Below, in pieces: positions 7,741 to 17,156 of a DNA stretch of 64,000 nt. Position numbers and translations under genes: made by a program. The stretch spans positions 62,001 through 126,000 of the forward strand of contig MOYA01000001.1 in the NCBI GenBank assembly GCA_001899315.1, in the 5' to 3' direction. The stretch is from Candidatus Obscuribacter phosphatis. Its GTDB lineage: Bacteria; Cyanobacteriota; Vampirovibrionia; Obscuribacterales; Obscuribacteraceae. Under the pieces are notes generated by a model. It ran no database searches. It was not told the DNA's origin and saw nothing but the letters and a program-made list of their open reading frames with translations. The first letter of the stretch is position 1. Every line of letters starts with the position of its first letter.

Positions 7741-10700
7741 GTGAATTTTAGGAAGGCTCTAAAAGAGAAGGTTTTGATTTTTGATGGAGCCATGGGTAGC
7801 TCCATTCATACCTTTGATCTGGGCATTGATGACTATCAGGGCTTGGATAACTGTCCTGAGATTTTGGTAGAAAGCTGTCCTGACGTTATCGCTTCTATTC
7901 ATGAGTCTTTCTTGCGGGTCGGTTGTGACTGTGTGGAGACCGATACTTTCGGCGGTTCTCCAGTTGTCTTGGCTGAGTTCGGAATCGCCCACCGGGCCTA
8001 TGAATTGAATAAGAAGGCAGCCTTGTTGGCAAGAGAAGTCGCTTCTTCTTTTGGTGATAAAAAACGTTATGTGTCGGGCTCAATCGGTCCCACTACTAAG
8101 ATTCCCTCCTTGGGGCACATCAGTCTAAGGGCTATGCAGGATGCTTATTTTGAGCAAGTAAGAGGTCTTGTGGACGGTGGTGTAGATGTTTTGCAGTTTG
8201 AGACCGGTCAAGACTTGCTGCAGGCTAAGGCAGCCATACTAGCCATTCTCGATTATTTGAAACAATGCGGCAAGGATATTCCCATTATCACCCAAGTCAC
8301 CCTAGAGGCTCCGCCACTAGGAACAATGCTTGTCGGTTCTGATATATCGGCGGCTTTAGCCACCTTGTCCGCTTTCCCTATAGATGTGATAGGTATCAAT
8401 TGCGCCACCGGTCCATCTGAGATGTATGACCCCTTGCGTTATCTTTGTGAGAATAGCGACCTTGCCGTTTCGGTTCTGCCGAACGCTGGTTTGCCTGAAA
8501 ACATTGATGGGCAAACGGTTTATAAGCTAAGACCGCAAGAGCTTGCCGAACATCTTAAGCAGTTTGCCGCCGTATTTGGTGCAAACATCGTCGGCGGTTG
8601 CTGCGGCACCACCCCCGAACACTTGGCTGAAGTGGTCGCTGCCGTCGATGGTATGGCGCCGCTCAGCCGCAAGCCCGATGTGAGTAGCGCCGTGGCCAGC
8701 ATCTACACCAGCTGTCCCCTGGCTTTTGACAAGTTGAACATGCAGCCGCCTCTGATAGTCGGCGAAAGAACCAATACAAATGGTTCTCGTAAGTTTAAAG
8801 AGCTGCTTGAACTGAGCGACTTAGACGGCATGGTTCGCATGGCTCGCGAACAAGAGAAAGAAGGGGCTCATATCTTAGATGTCTGCACCGCCTATGTCGG
8901 TAGAGACGAAAGCGCCGATATGGAAGCCTTCCTAAAAAGACTAAATACCGAACTCAATATTCCGATCATGGTTGATAGCACCGAATATGGTGTGCTAGAG
9001 AAAGCTTTGCAGCTTATCGCCGGACGAGCCATAGTCAATTCCATAAACTTGGAAGACGGTGAGAGCAAGATGATGGAGAAGGTTAGGCTGATTAGTCGCT
9101 ATGGCGCTGCCGCCGTCGCCTTGACCATAGATGAAGACGGTATGGCAAAAGATGCAGAGAAGAAGCTTGCTGTAGCGAAGCGTATTTATGACCTGGCTCT
9201 CGCCGGCGGCTTAAAGCCTGCAGATCTTGTCTTTGATGCCCTTACTTTTACTTTGAGTACAGGCAATCAAGAAGACCGTAAGCTTGGCCTTGCCACTCTT
9301 GATGGTATCAGATTGATCAAGCAGACTTTGCCCGGCGTGAAGACCATACTTGGTGTAAGCAATATCTCTTTTGGCTTTGATGCCCGCATTCGTCGAATTC
9401 TTAATTCGGTATTTTTGCACTATGCCGTGGAAGCCGGTTTAGATATGGCCATTGTCAATGCCCAGAAAATCTTACCGCTTTATAAAATCGACGAGAACGA
9501 AAGAGAGTTTCATAGACGTCTTGTTTTTGATCTTGCCGACACCGACTATGACCCCCTCTTTAGACTTTTAGAGTTTTACGACAAGAAAGAAAAAACCAGC
9601 AGCAAAGGCAATAGCGAGCTTAATCTCTCTGTGGAAGAGCGCTTGCAGAAGCGGATTATCGACGGCGATCGTGTTGGTCTTGATAGAGATTTAGAGCAGG
9701 CTCTGCTTAAGTACGCTCCTCTCACCATCATCAATACTATTTTGCTGGAAGGTATGAAAGTGGTGGGCGATCTTTTTGGCGCCGGCAAAATGCAATTGCC
9801 GTTTGTCTTGCAGTCGGCCGAAACAATGAAAGCGGCCGTCACTTATCTTGAGCCTCATATGGAGAAGCTGGGCGGCGAGAGTCGCGGCACCATGGTTTTA
9901 GCCACGGTTAAAGGTGATGTGCATGATATCGGTAAGAATTTGGTCGACATCATTCTCACCAATAACGGTTACAGAGTAATCAATCTTGGTATCAAACAGC
10001 CTATAGAGAACATTATCAGTGCTGCCTTAGAGCACAAGGCCGACTGCATAGGCATGAGTGGTCTTTTGGTCAAGTCGACGGTAATTATGAAGGAGAATCT
10101 CGAGATCCTAAACGCTCGGGGTATTACCATTCCTGTGATTTTGGGCGGTGCTGCTCTGACCAGGCGCTATGTAGAAGAAGATTGCCGGCGGGTTTATAAG
10201 GGCAGGCTCTATTATGGGCAAGATGCTTTCGATGACCTGCGCATAATGGAAGCCCTTGCCTCTGGGCAATGGCAAGAGGCCGAGCAAGTTCTTTCTTCTC
10301 GCGCCGAAGCCTGCCTAGACCAAGAATCTGATGGACCTGATGAACCTGATGAAAAATTAGAGATTGTCAGTCCGGCAAAGTCGAGCCAATTAGCAGAATC
10401 GATCCAAATTAAGATCAGGTCGGATGTGGCTCGTATAAGTCCGGCTGAGCCACCGTTTTGGGGGCGTAAAGTAGTAGAGGATTTTGACCTTGCCGAGGTT
10501 TTTTCTTTTATCAATGAAACTTCTTTGATCAAAGGTCAGTATCGAGTTAGGCAGGGCGAACTAAGCGACCATGACTATAGTCTGCTTTTGCAAGAGAAAG
10601 TCTATCCCGCTCTTGATCGCTTGAAAGAGAAGCTCTACAAAGAACGGCACCTGACTCCTCGGGCGGTTTATGGCTATTTCCCTTGTCAAAGCCGGGGCAA

Positions 10701-11250
10701 TGAGCTTTTGGTATTTGAGCCTGATAAGCTCTCAAAGCCCTTTGTCAGCTTCACTTTTCCACGGCAGTCTTTCGGGCGCCGTCTTTGTATTGCCGATTTC
10801 TTTGCTGATGAAAAAGAAGGCTTTGATGTCTTGCCTCTTCAGATTGTCACAATGGGTATGGCGGCAGCTTCTTACGCTGCTGAACTATTTAGTTCGGGCG
10901 AGTATGCCGACTATCTCTATTTTCACGGCTTAGCCGTAGAATCAGCTGAAGGTCTGGCTGAACTGATGCATAAGCGAATCAGGGCTGAACTGGGCTATGC
11001 CGGCGAAGACAGTCCCGACCGCCGTCGCTTCTTTCAACAGGGTTATCGAGGCACTCGCTTTAGTCCGGGTTATCCGGCCTGCCCTGAATTGGAATCACAA
11101 AAGCAGATATTTGCTTTGCTTAGGCCTGAAGAAATAGGCATGGAGTTGAGCGAAGAATATCAATTAGTGCCGGAAGAAAGCACGTCGGCTTTTGTCGTGG
11201 TGCATCCTGAGGCTAAGTACTTCAATATAGTCAGACGGGGAGAGGGGTAA
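7741..11250 (+). CDS. metH: Cobalamin-dependent methionine synthase
   Basis: 1169 residues with all four modules. The homocysteine-binding domain (1-310) has zinc-ligand motifs GINCATGP and GGCCGTTPEH. The pterin-binding domain follows (about 340-610, VGERTNTNGSRKF). The cobalamin domain (640-880) has the cap helix region and the cobalt-ligating motif GDVHDIGKN. The reactivation domain (930-1160) has the AdoMet motif RFSPGYPACP. It transfers methyl from 5-methyl-tetrahydrofolate to homocysteine. The start is GTG 7741 after an aggag site. The next gene begins 3 bp after the stop. A second homocysteine methyltransferase, fused to MTHFR, lies at 21-23 kb, so the window covers two consecutive steps of methyl supply. 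Confidence 0.97.
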   Translation: MNFRKALKEKVLIFDGAMGSSIHTFDLGIDDYQGLDNCPEILVESCPDVIASIHESFLRVGCDCVETDTFGGSPVVLAEFGIAHRAYELNKKAALLAREVASSFGDKKRYVSGSIGPTTKIPSLGHISLRAMQDAYFEQVRGLVDGGVDVLQFETGQDLLQAKAAILAILDYLKQCGKDIPIITQVTLEAPPLGTMLVGSDISAALATLSAFPIDVIGINCATGPSEMYDPLRYLCENSDLAVSVLPNAGLPENIDGQTVYKLRPQELAEHLKQFAAVFGANIVGGCCGTTPEHLAEVVAAVDGMAPLSRKPDVSSAVASIYTSCPLAFDKLNMQPPLIVGERTNTNGSRKFKELLELSDLDGMVRMAREQEKEGAHILDVCTAYVGRDESADMEAFLKRLNTELNIPIMVDSTEYGVLEKALQLIAGRAIVNSINLEDGESKMMEKVRLISRYGAAAVALTIDEDGMAKDAEKKLAVAKRIYDLALAGGLKPADLVFDALTFTLSTGNQEDRKLGLATLDGIRLIKQTLPGVKTILGVSNISFGFDARIRRILNSVFLHYAVEAGLDMAIVNAQKILPLYKIDENEREFHRRLVFDLADTDYDPLFRLLEFYDKKEKTSSKGNSELNLSVEERLQKRIIDGDRVGLDRDLEQALLKYAPLTIINTILLEGMKVVGDLFGAGKMQLPFVLQSAETMKAAVTYLEPHMEKLGGESRGTMVLATVKGDVHDIGKNLVDIILTNNGYRVINLGIKQPIENIISAALEHKADCIGMSGLLVKSTVIMKENLEILNARGITIPVILGGAALTRRYVEEDCRRVYKGRLYYGQDAFDDLRIMEALASGQWQEAEQVLSSRAEACLDQESDGPDEPDEKLEIVSPAKSSQLAESIQIKIRSDVARISPAEPPFWGRKVVEDFDLAEVFSFINETSLIKGQYRVRQGELSDHDYSLLLQEKVYPALDRLKEKLYKERHLTPRAVYGYFPCQSRGNELLVFEPDKLSKPFVSFTFPRQSFGRRLCIADFFADEKEGFDVLPLQIVTMGMAAASYAAELFSSGEYADYLYFHGLAVESAEGLAELMHKRIRAELGYAGEDSPDRRRFFQQGYRGTRFSPGYPACPELESQKQIFALLRPEEIGMELSEEYQLVPEESTSAFVVVHPEAKYFNIVRRGEG

Positions 11251-11253
11251 GCT

Positions 11254-11793
11254 TTGTCTACGAAGAAGGAGTCAGATCAAAAGCCCGAGGTGAAGGCTGA
11301 GATATTAATTAGAAAAGCCGGTTTGCTCGATGCAAAAGCCATTCTTAAGGTGCATTATGCTGCCGTTCATGACTCTAGACCTGGCAGTGCCTTATCTTTT
11401 TACGATCGTGAAACATTGGATTGCTGGTCTCCAGTAGTTGATGAAGAAAGAGTTGGTAACTTCATTTCCTGCTTTAAGCCGGATGATGAACTAATGTCTG
11501 TGGCCCTACTTGGCGATAAGTTAGTCGGCTTTGCTTCGATAGTGCCGCGTCTCAATGAACTGCGCTCCTGCTATGTAGAGCCAGCGTCCAGCTCAAATGG
11601 CATAGCCCGGCGCCTGCTTTTACACTTGGAAGAAGAGGCGCGCCAATTGCGTTTAGGCTTTCTTACTCTAGATGCTTCACTAAATGCTGAATCTTTCTAT
11701 CAAAAGTTGGGCTATCAATCTGATGGCTTAACACGGCATCCCTTGCCTGGTGGGCTTTCTATGACAGCTGTCAGGATGTATAAGTTCCTTTAA
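11254..11793 (+). CDS. GNAT-family N-acetyltransferase
   Basis: 179 residues; the start is TTG 11254, 3 bp after the metH stop, with the ribosome site (gagagggg) inside the metH end. The GNAT fold is visible: an early strand with RKAGLLDAKAILKVHYAAV, the central strand LVGFASIVP, ELRSCYVEPASSSNGIARRLL (the acetyl-CoA loop, in the variant form SSNGIARRL), and a C-terminal LGFLTLDASLNAESFYQKLGYQ typical of motif B. The acceptor is unknown. Cotranscription with metH is likely, but no functional link can be read from the sequence. Confidence 0.85.
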   Translation: MSTKKESDQKPEVKAEILIRKAGLLDAKAILKVHYAAVHDSRPGSALSFYDRETLDCWSPVVDEERVGNFISCFKPDDELMSVALLGDKLVGFASIVPRLNELRSCYVEPASSSNGIARRLLLHLEEEARQLRLGFLTLDASLNAESFYQKLGYQSDGLTRHPLPGGLSMTAVRMYKFL

Positions 11794-11875
11794 GGCGCTT
11801 AATCTCCGAAAGCAGTAATATTGCAGCTCCTGTATATCAGGATTTCAGCATATTTGGATTTCGGGAGTTAAAAAA

Positions 11876-13246
11876 ATGGGACAAGATCTGGAAAAAGCTA
11901 GAGCCAAATCCAGGGAAGTTCTTGAGTTTATCGCTAAGCCTAAACTCAATGAAGGCGAACGCAAGCAAGTTATCGAAGAGTCGGTCAAGTATTGGACCGA
12001 GCATGTCAACGCTGGTTTTTTGCAGTATAGAAAGTCAGTCAGTACAGACTATACAGCCGTAGAATGGGAAGACGAAGGCGCTACCTTTAGAGACATCAAT
12101 GGCAAAGAGTTCATTGATATGCTCGGTGGCTACGGTGTTTACAACGTAGGGCACCGTCACCCGCGGGTGCTCAAAACCGTGAGGGATCAGCTTGAGAAAC
12201 AGGCAATTCACTCGCAAGAACTGATCGACCCCTTGCGTACCTATTTGGCTTACTTGGTTTCGCTGATCACGCCCGGTGATCTGAAATATTCATTTTTCAC
12301 CAATTCAGGCACCGAGTCTGTGGAAGGTTGTCTGAAAATGGCTATGCTAGCCACTGGACGCCGGCACTTCATCGGCACTATCGGCGGCTTTCATGGTAAG
12401 AGTCTTGGTTCTTTAGGCGGTACTTCCAAGGCCGTGTTTCGTGAACCTTTCTTGCCTTTGCTCAACTGGTCTCATGTACCTTTCGGTGATGTGGAAGCCT
12501 TAGAAACAGTTTTTAAATGCTGCGATTTCTCGGGCGATCGTATTGCTGCTTTTGTGGTTGAACCCTTGCAGGGCGAAGGCGGTATAAACGTCGCACCGCC
12601 TGGCTATCTGGCCAAAGCCCGCGAACTTTGCGATAAGTATGGAGCCATGCTGGTCTTTGACGAGATTCAGTGCGGTATGGGGCGCACTGGAAAGATGTTC
12701 TATTGCCAGTATGACGATGTTAGCCCCGACCTCATGGCGCTCGGAAAAGCCTTTGGCGGCGGCGTCATGCCAATTGGCGCCGTTGTCGGAAATGAAAAGA
12801 CTTGGTCTAAGTATGTGGAAAATCCTTTCCTGCATACCACTACTTTTGGTGGCAATCCGCTCAGCTGTGCAGCCGCTATCGCCACTATTTCAATCTTGCT
12901 TGATGAAGACCTGCCGGCGCAAGCAAAGGCTAAGGGCGATTACATGATTCCCCGCATGAATGAGCTTGTGAAGCGTTATCCCGATGTGATGAAAGAAATC
13001 AGAGGGGTGGGCTTGATGCTCGGCATGGAGTTTACCGGCAACGACACCGGCTATGAGGTGGCGAAGCACTTGTTTGCCCGCAACATACTCATCTCAGGAA
13101 CCTATATCAACTCTAAATGTTTGAGAGTGGAGCCGCCCCTCACCATTTCTTACGAGCAGATAGATACATTCTTGAAAGCTCTGGAAGAGTCGGTGGCCGA
13201 GGTCTCCAAGTCAGCTAAGTCCGGATTGGCTCCCGCCATCTCCTGA
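11876..13246 (+). CDS. Class III aminotransferase, putrescine aminotransferase-like
   Basis: 456 residues, close to the 459 of E. coli putrescine aminotransferase, with the same N-terminal helical extension. PLP-binding features are FFTNSGTESVEG, the pyridoxal Asp in LVFDEIQCGMGRTG, and the Schiff-base Lys in LMALGKAFGGGVMPIGA. It would transfer an amino group from putrescine or another omega-amine to 2-oxoglutarate; an ornithine or acetylornithine substrate cannot be excluded. An arginase at 51-52 kb can supply ornithine, fitting arginine/polyamine catabolism. The 3' end overlaps the convergent LRV-repeat gene by 36 bp. Confidence 0.85.
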   Translation: MGQDLEKARAKSREVLEFIAKPKLNEGERKQVIEESVKYWTEHVNAGFLQYRKSVSTDYTAVEWEDEGATFRDINGKEFIDMLGGYGVYNVGHRHPRVLKTVRDQLEKQAIHSQELIDPLRTYLAYLVSLITPGDLKYSFFTNSGTESVEGCLKMAMLATGRRHFIGTIGGFHGKSLGSLGGTSKAVFREPFLPLLNWSHVPFGDVEALETVFKCCDFSGDRIAAFVVEPLQGEGGINVAPPGYLAKARELCDKYGAMLVFDEIQCGMGRTGKMFYCQYDDVSPDLMALGKAFGGGVMPIGAVVGNEKTWSKYVENPFLHTTTFGGNPLSCAAAIATISILLDEDLPAQAKAKGDYMIPRMNELVKRYPDVMKEIRGVGLMLGMEFTGNDTGYEVAKHLFARNILISGTYINSKCLRVEPPLTISYEQIDTFLKALEESVAEVSKSAKSGLAPAIS

Positions 13247-14800
13247 ACCGGCTATATCGAAGTCTCCGGTAACGGTGCCCAGATTGGTGCGCCTTAGCTG
13301 CTTGCGCGCCTCGTAAGCGACAAAGGGATCAACATCGTTTTCCAGCTGTCTTGCTACTTCAAGCGGGCAGTTTGGATTTTCGACCAGGCGCAATCTCACT
13401 TCTCGGGCTGCGTCTCTAGCTAAAATCTGGAAGGCTTCCGGCGGTGTGGCATAGTTTTCGGCGACCGCCTTCTTGACCGATTCGCTCTCGTGGCTGGCTA
13501 GTTCAAGCAGTCTAGAGGGCGGCGTACTATGTCGGGCAGCTACCATGGTGAGAAAGGCGATGGTATCAGTAGCCGAAGCCTGTACGATTTTCCGCTCTAT
13601 TCCTTGAGGTCCGTTGCGGTTGTAAACGCCGGCAGGGTTGAACTTAAGGTCTTTGACCGTGTCTTTCTGCTGCTTATAGGCTACTTTGGCTGAGTCCGAC
13701 TCGAGAGTATGCCATTCACCCGACACAGCACCAGGGGCGGCCGAAGCCGCTTCCTGAGTGCCGGTTTGGTTTGGTTGGTCGGAGGAAACTTGAGGGGGTT
13801 TGATGGCTTCCAGTGCCGTATAAGTGCTGGTGACCTGGTTGTTGGTCGGTCTAAACTTGTGAGTGGCTAAGAGATTGGCGCCTGTATTGTCCATTTCGCA
13901 GGTTTTCAATTTCTTGACCAGGGTGCTGCGTGCTTCTGAAGCCACGACTTTATTGCGGTCATTCGAAAGTTGTCTGAGAATATCTGTGCCGGTCTTGCGG
14001 TTAGCTGCTACTTTCGCCCTGACGCCGGCATCTTGGTCCTGAGCCAGGCGTCGCAGAGTGTCTTGCGGCGTAGAAGGATTGCTCGCCACTGCCGCTCTCA
14101 CTTCGGCATGGATTTGACCAGCTAGCCAGTTCAGGGTTGTGGGCGGGGTATGAGTATTTTCAGCTACTTGCCTGAAGGACTGTTCGGTGGCTGTGCTTTC
14201 TTGACTGTCGCCGAGCTTGGGATGATTGCCGGTCAAAGTCTCTGACTCTAAATGGAAGTCGCTTACCAGCATCGACTCGTTAGTAGCGCTCTCTCTTATG
14301 CCGCTTAGATTCTTTCTGGAATGATCGGCTCCGGGCTCATCCATTTCATTTTCAGTGCTGCCTTTTTCTTTGCTTTCTGAAATGGCAAAGTTGAGCACAG
14401 GAGTCCCTTTTTTCTCTTGCAACTCCGGCAGACTAGAAGGGGGTAGGGCTGTGACTTCACCTGGATTGGGTCTAGCAAAGCGTGAAAATGATTTACTTAC
14501 CCGCGCCGGTTCAAAGTCGTAGGTCTTTTCATTTTGGCTTTCAGACGTAGCCGTCGCTGCTTTGGATTCTTTATATTGTTCGCTTTCTAAATAAGGGGCG
14601 GTCTGCGCGGCAGCTGTCGCCGCCACTGCCTGACCAGGCATGGGTTCGAAGGAAGGCGAATCGGCAAAGTTCTCTTGGACTTTGTCTGCTTCGACACGGT
14701 CCGCCGGCTCTAATTTTGCAGGCTTCTCCGCTCCGCTGCTTTCCAGTCTCTCGACCAGTCTGCGCAGAAACCTCGCCAGTTTAGATTGAAAGGTTTCCAT
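13211..14800 (-). CDS. LRV (leucine-rich variant) repeat protein
   Basis: 529 residues, no signal peptide and no membrane helix. The first 200 residues are polar and low-complexity. Two blocks of about 28-residue helical repeats follow (about 207-295 and 414-505), each unit of the form V-A-x-N-x-x-T-P-x-x-x-L-x-x-L-A with a D-x-x-x-V-R element, for example VASNPSTPQDTLRRLAQD and VAENYATPPEAFQILARD. This matches the leucine-rich variant repeat, an alpha solenoid used for binding partners. The N-terminal Fe-S cluster Cys set of the Azotobacter LRV protein is absent. The function is unknown. The gene's end overlaps the aminotransferase end by 36 bp, tail to tail. Confidence 0.75.
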   Translation of the reverse strand: METFQSKLARFLRRLVERLESSGAEKPAKLEPADRVEADKVQENFADSPSFEPMPGQAVAATAAAQTAPYLESEQYKESKAATATSESQNEKTYDFEPARVSKSFSRFARPNPGEVTALPPSSLPELQEKKGTPVLNFAISESKEKGSTENEMDEPGADHSRKNLSGIRESATNESMLVSDFHLESETLTGNHPKLGDSQESTATEQSFRQVAENTHTPPTTLNWLAGQIHAEVRAAVASNPSTPQDTLRRLAQDQDAGVRAKVAANRKTGTDILRQLSNDRNKVVASEARSTLVKKLKTCEMDNTGANLLATHKFRPTNNQVTSTYTALEAIKPPQVSSDQPNQTGTQEAASAAPGAVSGEWHTLESDSAKVAYKQQKDTVKDLKFNPAGVYNRNGPQGIERKIVQASATDTIAFLTMVAARHSTPPSRLLELASHESESVKKAVAENYATPPEAFQILARDAAREVRLRLVENPNCPLEVARQLENDVDPFVAYEARKQLRRTNLGTVTGDFDIAGSGDGGSQSGLS

Positions 14801-15132
14801 CCCTCACTAACCCCACTTACGCCATGTAAGAAAAATGAAGAAATATAATCGATGCTATCGCGCCTGGCATGGGCGCGGGTATCTATTTGGCAGTATTTTT
14901 CTATAGGGGTTCCTATACAGTTTTTTTACTGTTAAAAGTCTCCAAAATCCGCTATTTTTTGCCGCCAATATAGCTTTTCCGTACAAAGTTATAAGTTTGG
15001 GGAGCAGCCAGAGTTGTCTGCACGGGTAAGAATTAAAGCGTGCCCCCTTAATTTGCCTCTTGGTGGACTCCACCATCCTCTTCTTTACTATGTCGCATCT
15101 ACTAAATTGAATCTGGATTATCCGAGGAAGCA
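14801..15132. other. Intergenic region between divergent genes
   Basis: 332 bp between the start of the LRV gene and the start of the TPR gene. No credible open frame or RNA gene is seen. It has imperfect inverted repeats (ctatagg ... cctatag near 14900-14915; cag-T7-actg near 14918-14932) and must hold the promoters of both genes. Confidence 0.4.
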
Positions 15133-15933
15133 ATGAAGTTAGAAACAATCACTGAATTGGAAAGGTTCTTGAATATTCAAGAACAAGCACTAGGAAGTGA
15201 TAGCCCGGAAGTGGCGAACACTCTCACTCGCCTGGCTGACCTTTATTTCTCCAAGGGACTTTTGGAAGAGGCGGAGGCTTTGTATCGTCGCGCCCTCAAT
15301 ATAAAGGAACAAAGTTCGGGGCTGCACAAAATAGATATAGAAAGTACAAGGCAGAATTTAGAGAAAGTTCTGACCCGGAAAAGGGCGCCTTCTCAGTCTC
15401 GTACACCTTCCAGTCATGTCCAGTGGCAGACCGATTCTTCTACTTCACTGGATGCGGTGCCTCCTTCGATGGCACTGGGTTGGCCTTCGGCATTCGACCA
15501 AGACAAAGATAAAGAGCTCGAAATCGAACTGGCGTCTATTAAGCATATGATGGGGCTGGAGCATCCCCAAGTGGCTGATTGCCTAACTCGTATCGCGGAC
15601 CAGTATTGCCGCAATAAGAGATATACCGAGATGGAGCCTGTCCTGCAGGAAGCCTTGCGTATCAGAGAAAGAGCTCTTGGTGCCGAGCATCCCCTTGTCT
15701 CTAGTAGTCTCAAGAATCTTGCCAGGCTCTATTATTTTCAGAAGCGTTATGAACTTTCCGAGCCTCTCTTTAAGCGAGCGCTTTCTATAAGGCAGAAGGC
15801 TTATGGCAAGAATCATGAACGTTATGCCGATGTGGAAGAGCAGTATGCCAAACTGCTTAGAAAGACTGGTAGAGCCCTACTCGCCCAAGACCTAGACGAC
15901 CACGTCAAACAAGTGCGCAGCGGTCGTCGCTAG
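15133..15933 (+). CDS. TPR protein, kinesin-light-chain type
   Basis: 266 residues with at least four tetratricopeptide units of the TPR_12 (kinesin light chain) type: the pattern L-G-x-x-H/S-P-x-V-A-x-x-L-x-x-L-A then LYRRAL-x-I-x-E occurs at about residues 16-60 and again in two to three copies at 130-250 (for example EHPLVSSSLKNLARLYY, FKRALSIRQKAYG). A polar linker separates the two groups. It has no signal peptide, so it is cytoplasmic. TPR arrays bind peptides; the partner is unknown. The start ATG 15133 lies behind a gaggaag site. Such TPR genes are abundant in cyanobacteria and planctomycetes. Confidence 0.8.
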   Translation: MKLETITELERFLNIQEQALGSDSPEVANTLTRLADLYFSKGLLEEAEALYRRALNIKEQSSGLHKIDIESTRQNLEKVLTRKRAPSQSRTPSSHVQWQTDSSTSLDAVPPSMALGWPSAFDQDKDKELEIELASIKHMMGLEHPQVADCLTRIADQYCRNKRYTEMEPVLQEALRIRERALGAEHPLVSSSLKNLARLYYFQKRYELSEPLFKRALSIRQKAYGKNHERYADVEEQYAKLLRKTGRALLAQDLDDHVKQVRSGRR

Positions 15934-15973
15934 AGGCGAGCCCCCGCAAAAATTTTCCCTGCCCGTGCCTGAC

Positions 15974-16057
15974 AGAAGAGGATGCAGAAATGCATCCTCT
16001 TCTAGATCTATATAGATTTTAGGATGCAGAAATGCATCCTCTTCTAGATCTATATAG
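15974..16057. repeat. Two direct copies of a 37-bp hairpin-bearing repeat
   Basis: A 37-bp sequence occurs exactly twice, at 15979-16015 and 16021-16057 (period 42). Each copy contains a perfect inverted repeat aggatgca-gaaa-tgcatcct followed by tctagatctatatag. In copy 1 the flanking bases extend the stem to 13 bp (15974-16003) with a GAAA tetraloop; in copy 2 it is 8 bp. It lies between the convergent TPR and protease genes, so it may work as a bidirectional terminator or processing site, although no T-run follows. Confidence 0.8.
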
Positions 16058-16068
16058 GTCCAGCTAAA

Positions 16069-17004
16069 TCAAGGTCTTCTGCTATTTTCGGTGATTCTTC
16101 TCAGATAACCGTTGACTTCGTTTTGGGTTATCGGAGTGAGAAGAGTTTGTGAGCGCATGCGCCGTTCATCAGGATGCACGCCGGTATTGATGGCGATAAC
16201 TTCACCGCGATTGTTATAGGTTGGACCTCCTGAATAGCCGCTATGAATTTGCGCCCGCGTGCCGATAAAGGATCGGTTCGGATTCTCGCCGCGCATAGCT
16301 GCTGTATAGGGCTCGCCGGTTAGGGCTTGGTATGTGCCGTTTCGATTGATTGTGCCGGGTGAAACATGAAAGGCATTACTTTGGTTTGGAAAGCCAAAAC
16401 TAGTTGCTTCGCCGCTAGTTGGACGTTGTTCGGCTATTTTTGCCGGCTGGCATAGCCTATCTGTATCGGCTCCAGTTCTCACTGAAAGTATGGAAAGATC
16501 TTTGGAAGGCAGTCTCATCTCGATGTTGGCAGGAAAGGCGCTGCCGTCGCCGAAGCGCACTTCGCGAGAGGTAATGTTTTGATTGTGCCGTTCTCCTGCC
16601 ACGTGGTTGGCTGTTGCCACATAGCAAGTATCAGCAGTTCTGCCGATGGCTACCCCGGTGCCGTGTCCGCCGACAGCTCCTTCTGAGATATTTATGCGAA
16701 CTGCCTGATTCTGAGCTCTTTCATAAAGTTGTCTAGTATTAAAATCAGGCATTTCGAAGTTACAACCGTTCGTCCGCTCGCCGGCTCGCAGGGTCGGTAG
16801 CTGGCCTTCCTGTGGTCCGCTTCGGCAGTTTCTGCCGTCGAAGTTGGTGATCGGCTCAGGATTGCGGCTGAACGTCTGATTCACTTCGCTGAGCATCTTT
16901 TCGCTTGCTCTGGTGCTTTCGTTAGAAGAATTCGCTGCTTGATTTTGGTTCTCTGTGCGTCTTTCAGCAGCCGCTCCTTTGTCGGGGGCGTTTTCTTGAC
17001 TCAT
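16069..17004 (-). CDS. Trypsin-like serine protease (S1 family)
   Basis: 311 residues. The catalytic triad can be placed: His134 in VATANHVAG, Asp169 in SKDLSILSV and Ser258 in HSGYSGGPTYN, all in the right order and spacing for chymotrypsin-fold DegP-like proteases. The first about 100 residues are polar and disordered, with Gln/Asn/Glu-rich stretches. There is no signal peptide and no PDZ domain, so either it acts in the cytoplasm or it leaves by an unrecognised route. The start ATG 17004 gives MSQENAPDKG. The gene converges on the TPR gene with the duplicated hairpin between them. The substrate is unknown. Confidence 0.82.
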   Translation of the reverse strand: MSQENAPDKGAAAERRTENQNQAANSSNESTRASEKMLSEVNQTFSRNPEPITNFDGRNCRSGPQEGQLPTLRAGERTNGCNFEMPDFNTRQLYERAQNQAVRINISEGAVGGHGTGVAIGRTADTCYVATANHVAGERHNQNITSREVRFGDGSAFPANIEMRLPSKDLSILSVRTGADTDRLCQPAKIAEQRPTSGEATSFGFPNQSNAFHVSPGTINRNGTYQALTGEPYTAAMRGENPNRSFIGTRAQIHSGYSGGPTYNNRGEVIAINTGVHPDERRMRSQTLLTPITQNEVNGYLRRITENSRRP

Positions 17005-17156
17005 ATAAGACCTATTAGAAAGAAAGGGGTGTGACCGAGACTGGCAGGCAGTCGGTAGTTGATAAGTAAGGGATAGAAAATAGAAAAATTTAGTGGGTGG
17101 TCTCTATAACATAAACCAGTTCTGTAAAAGAATTGAAAATTGCACAAGAGTAAAAT

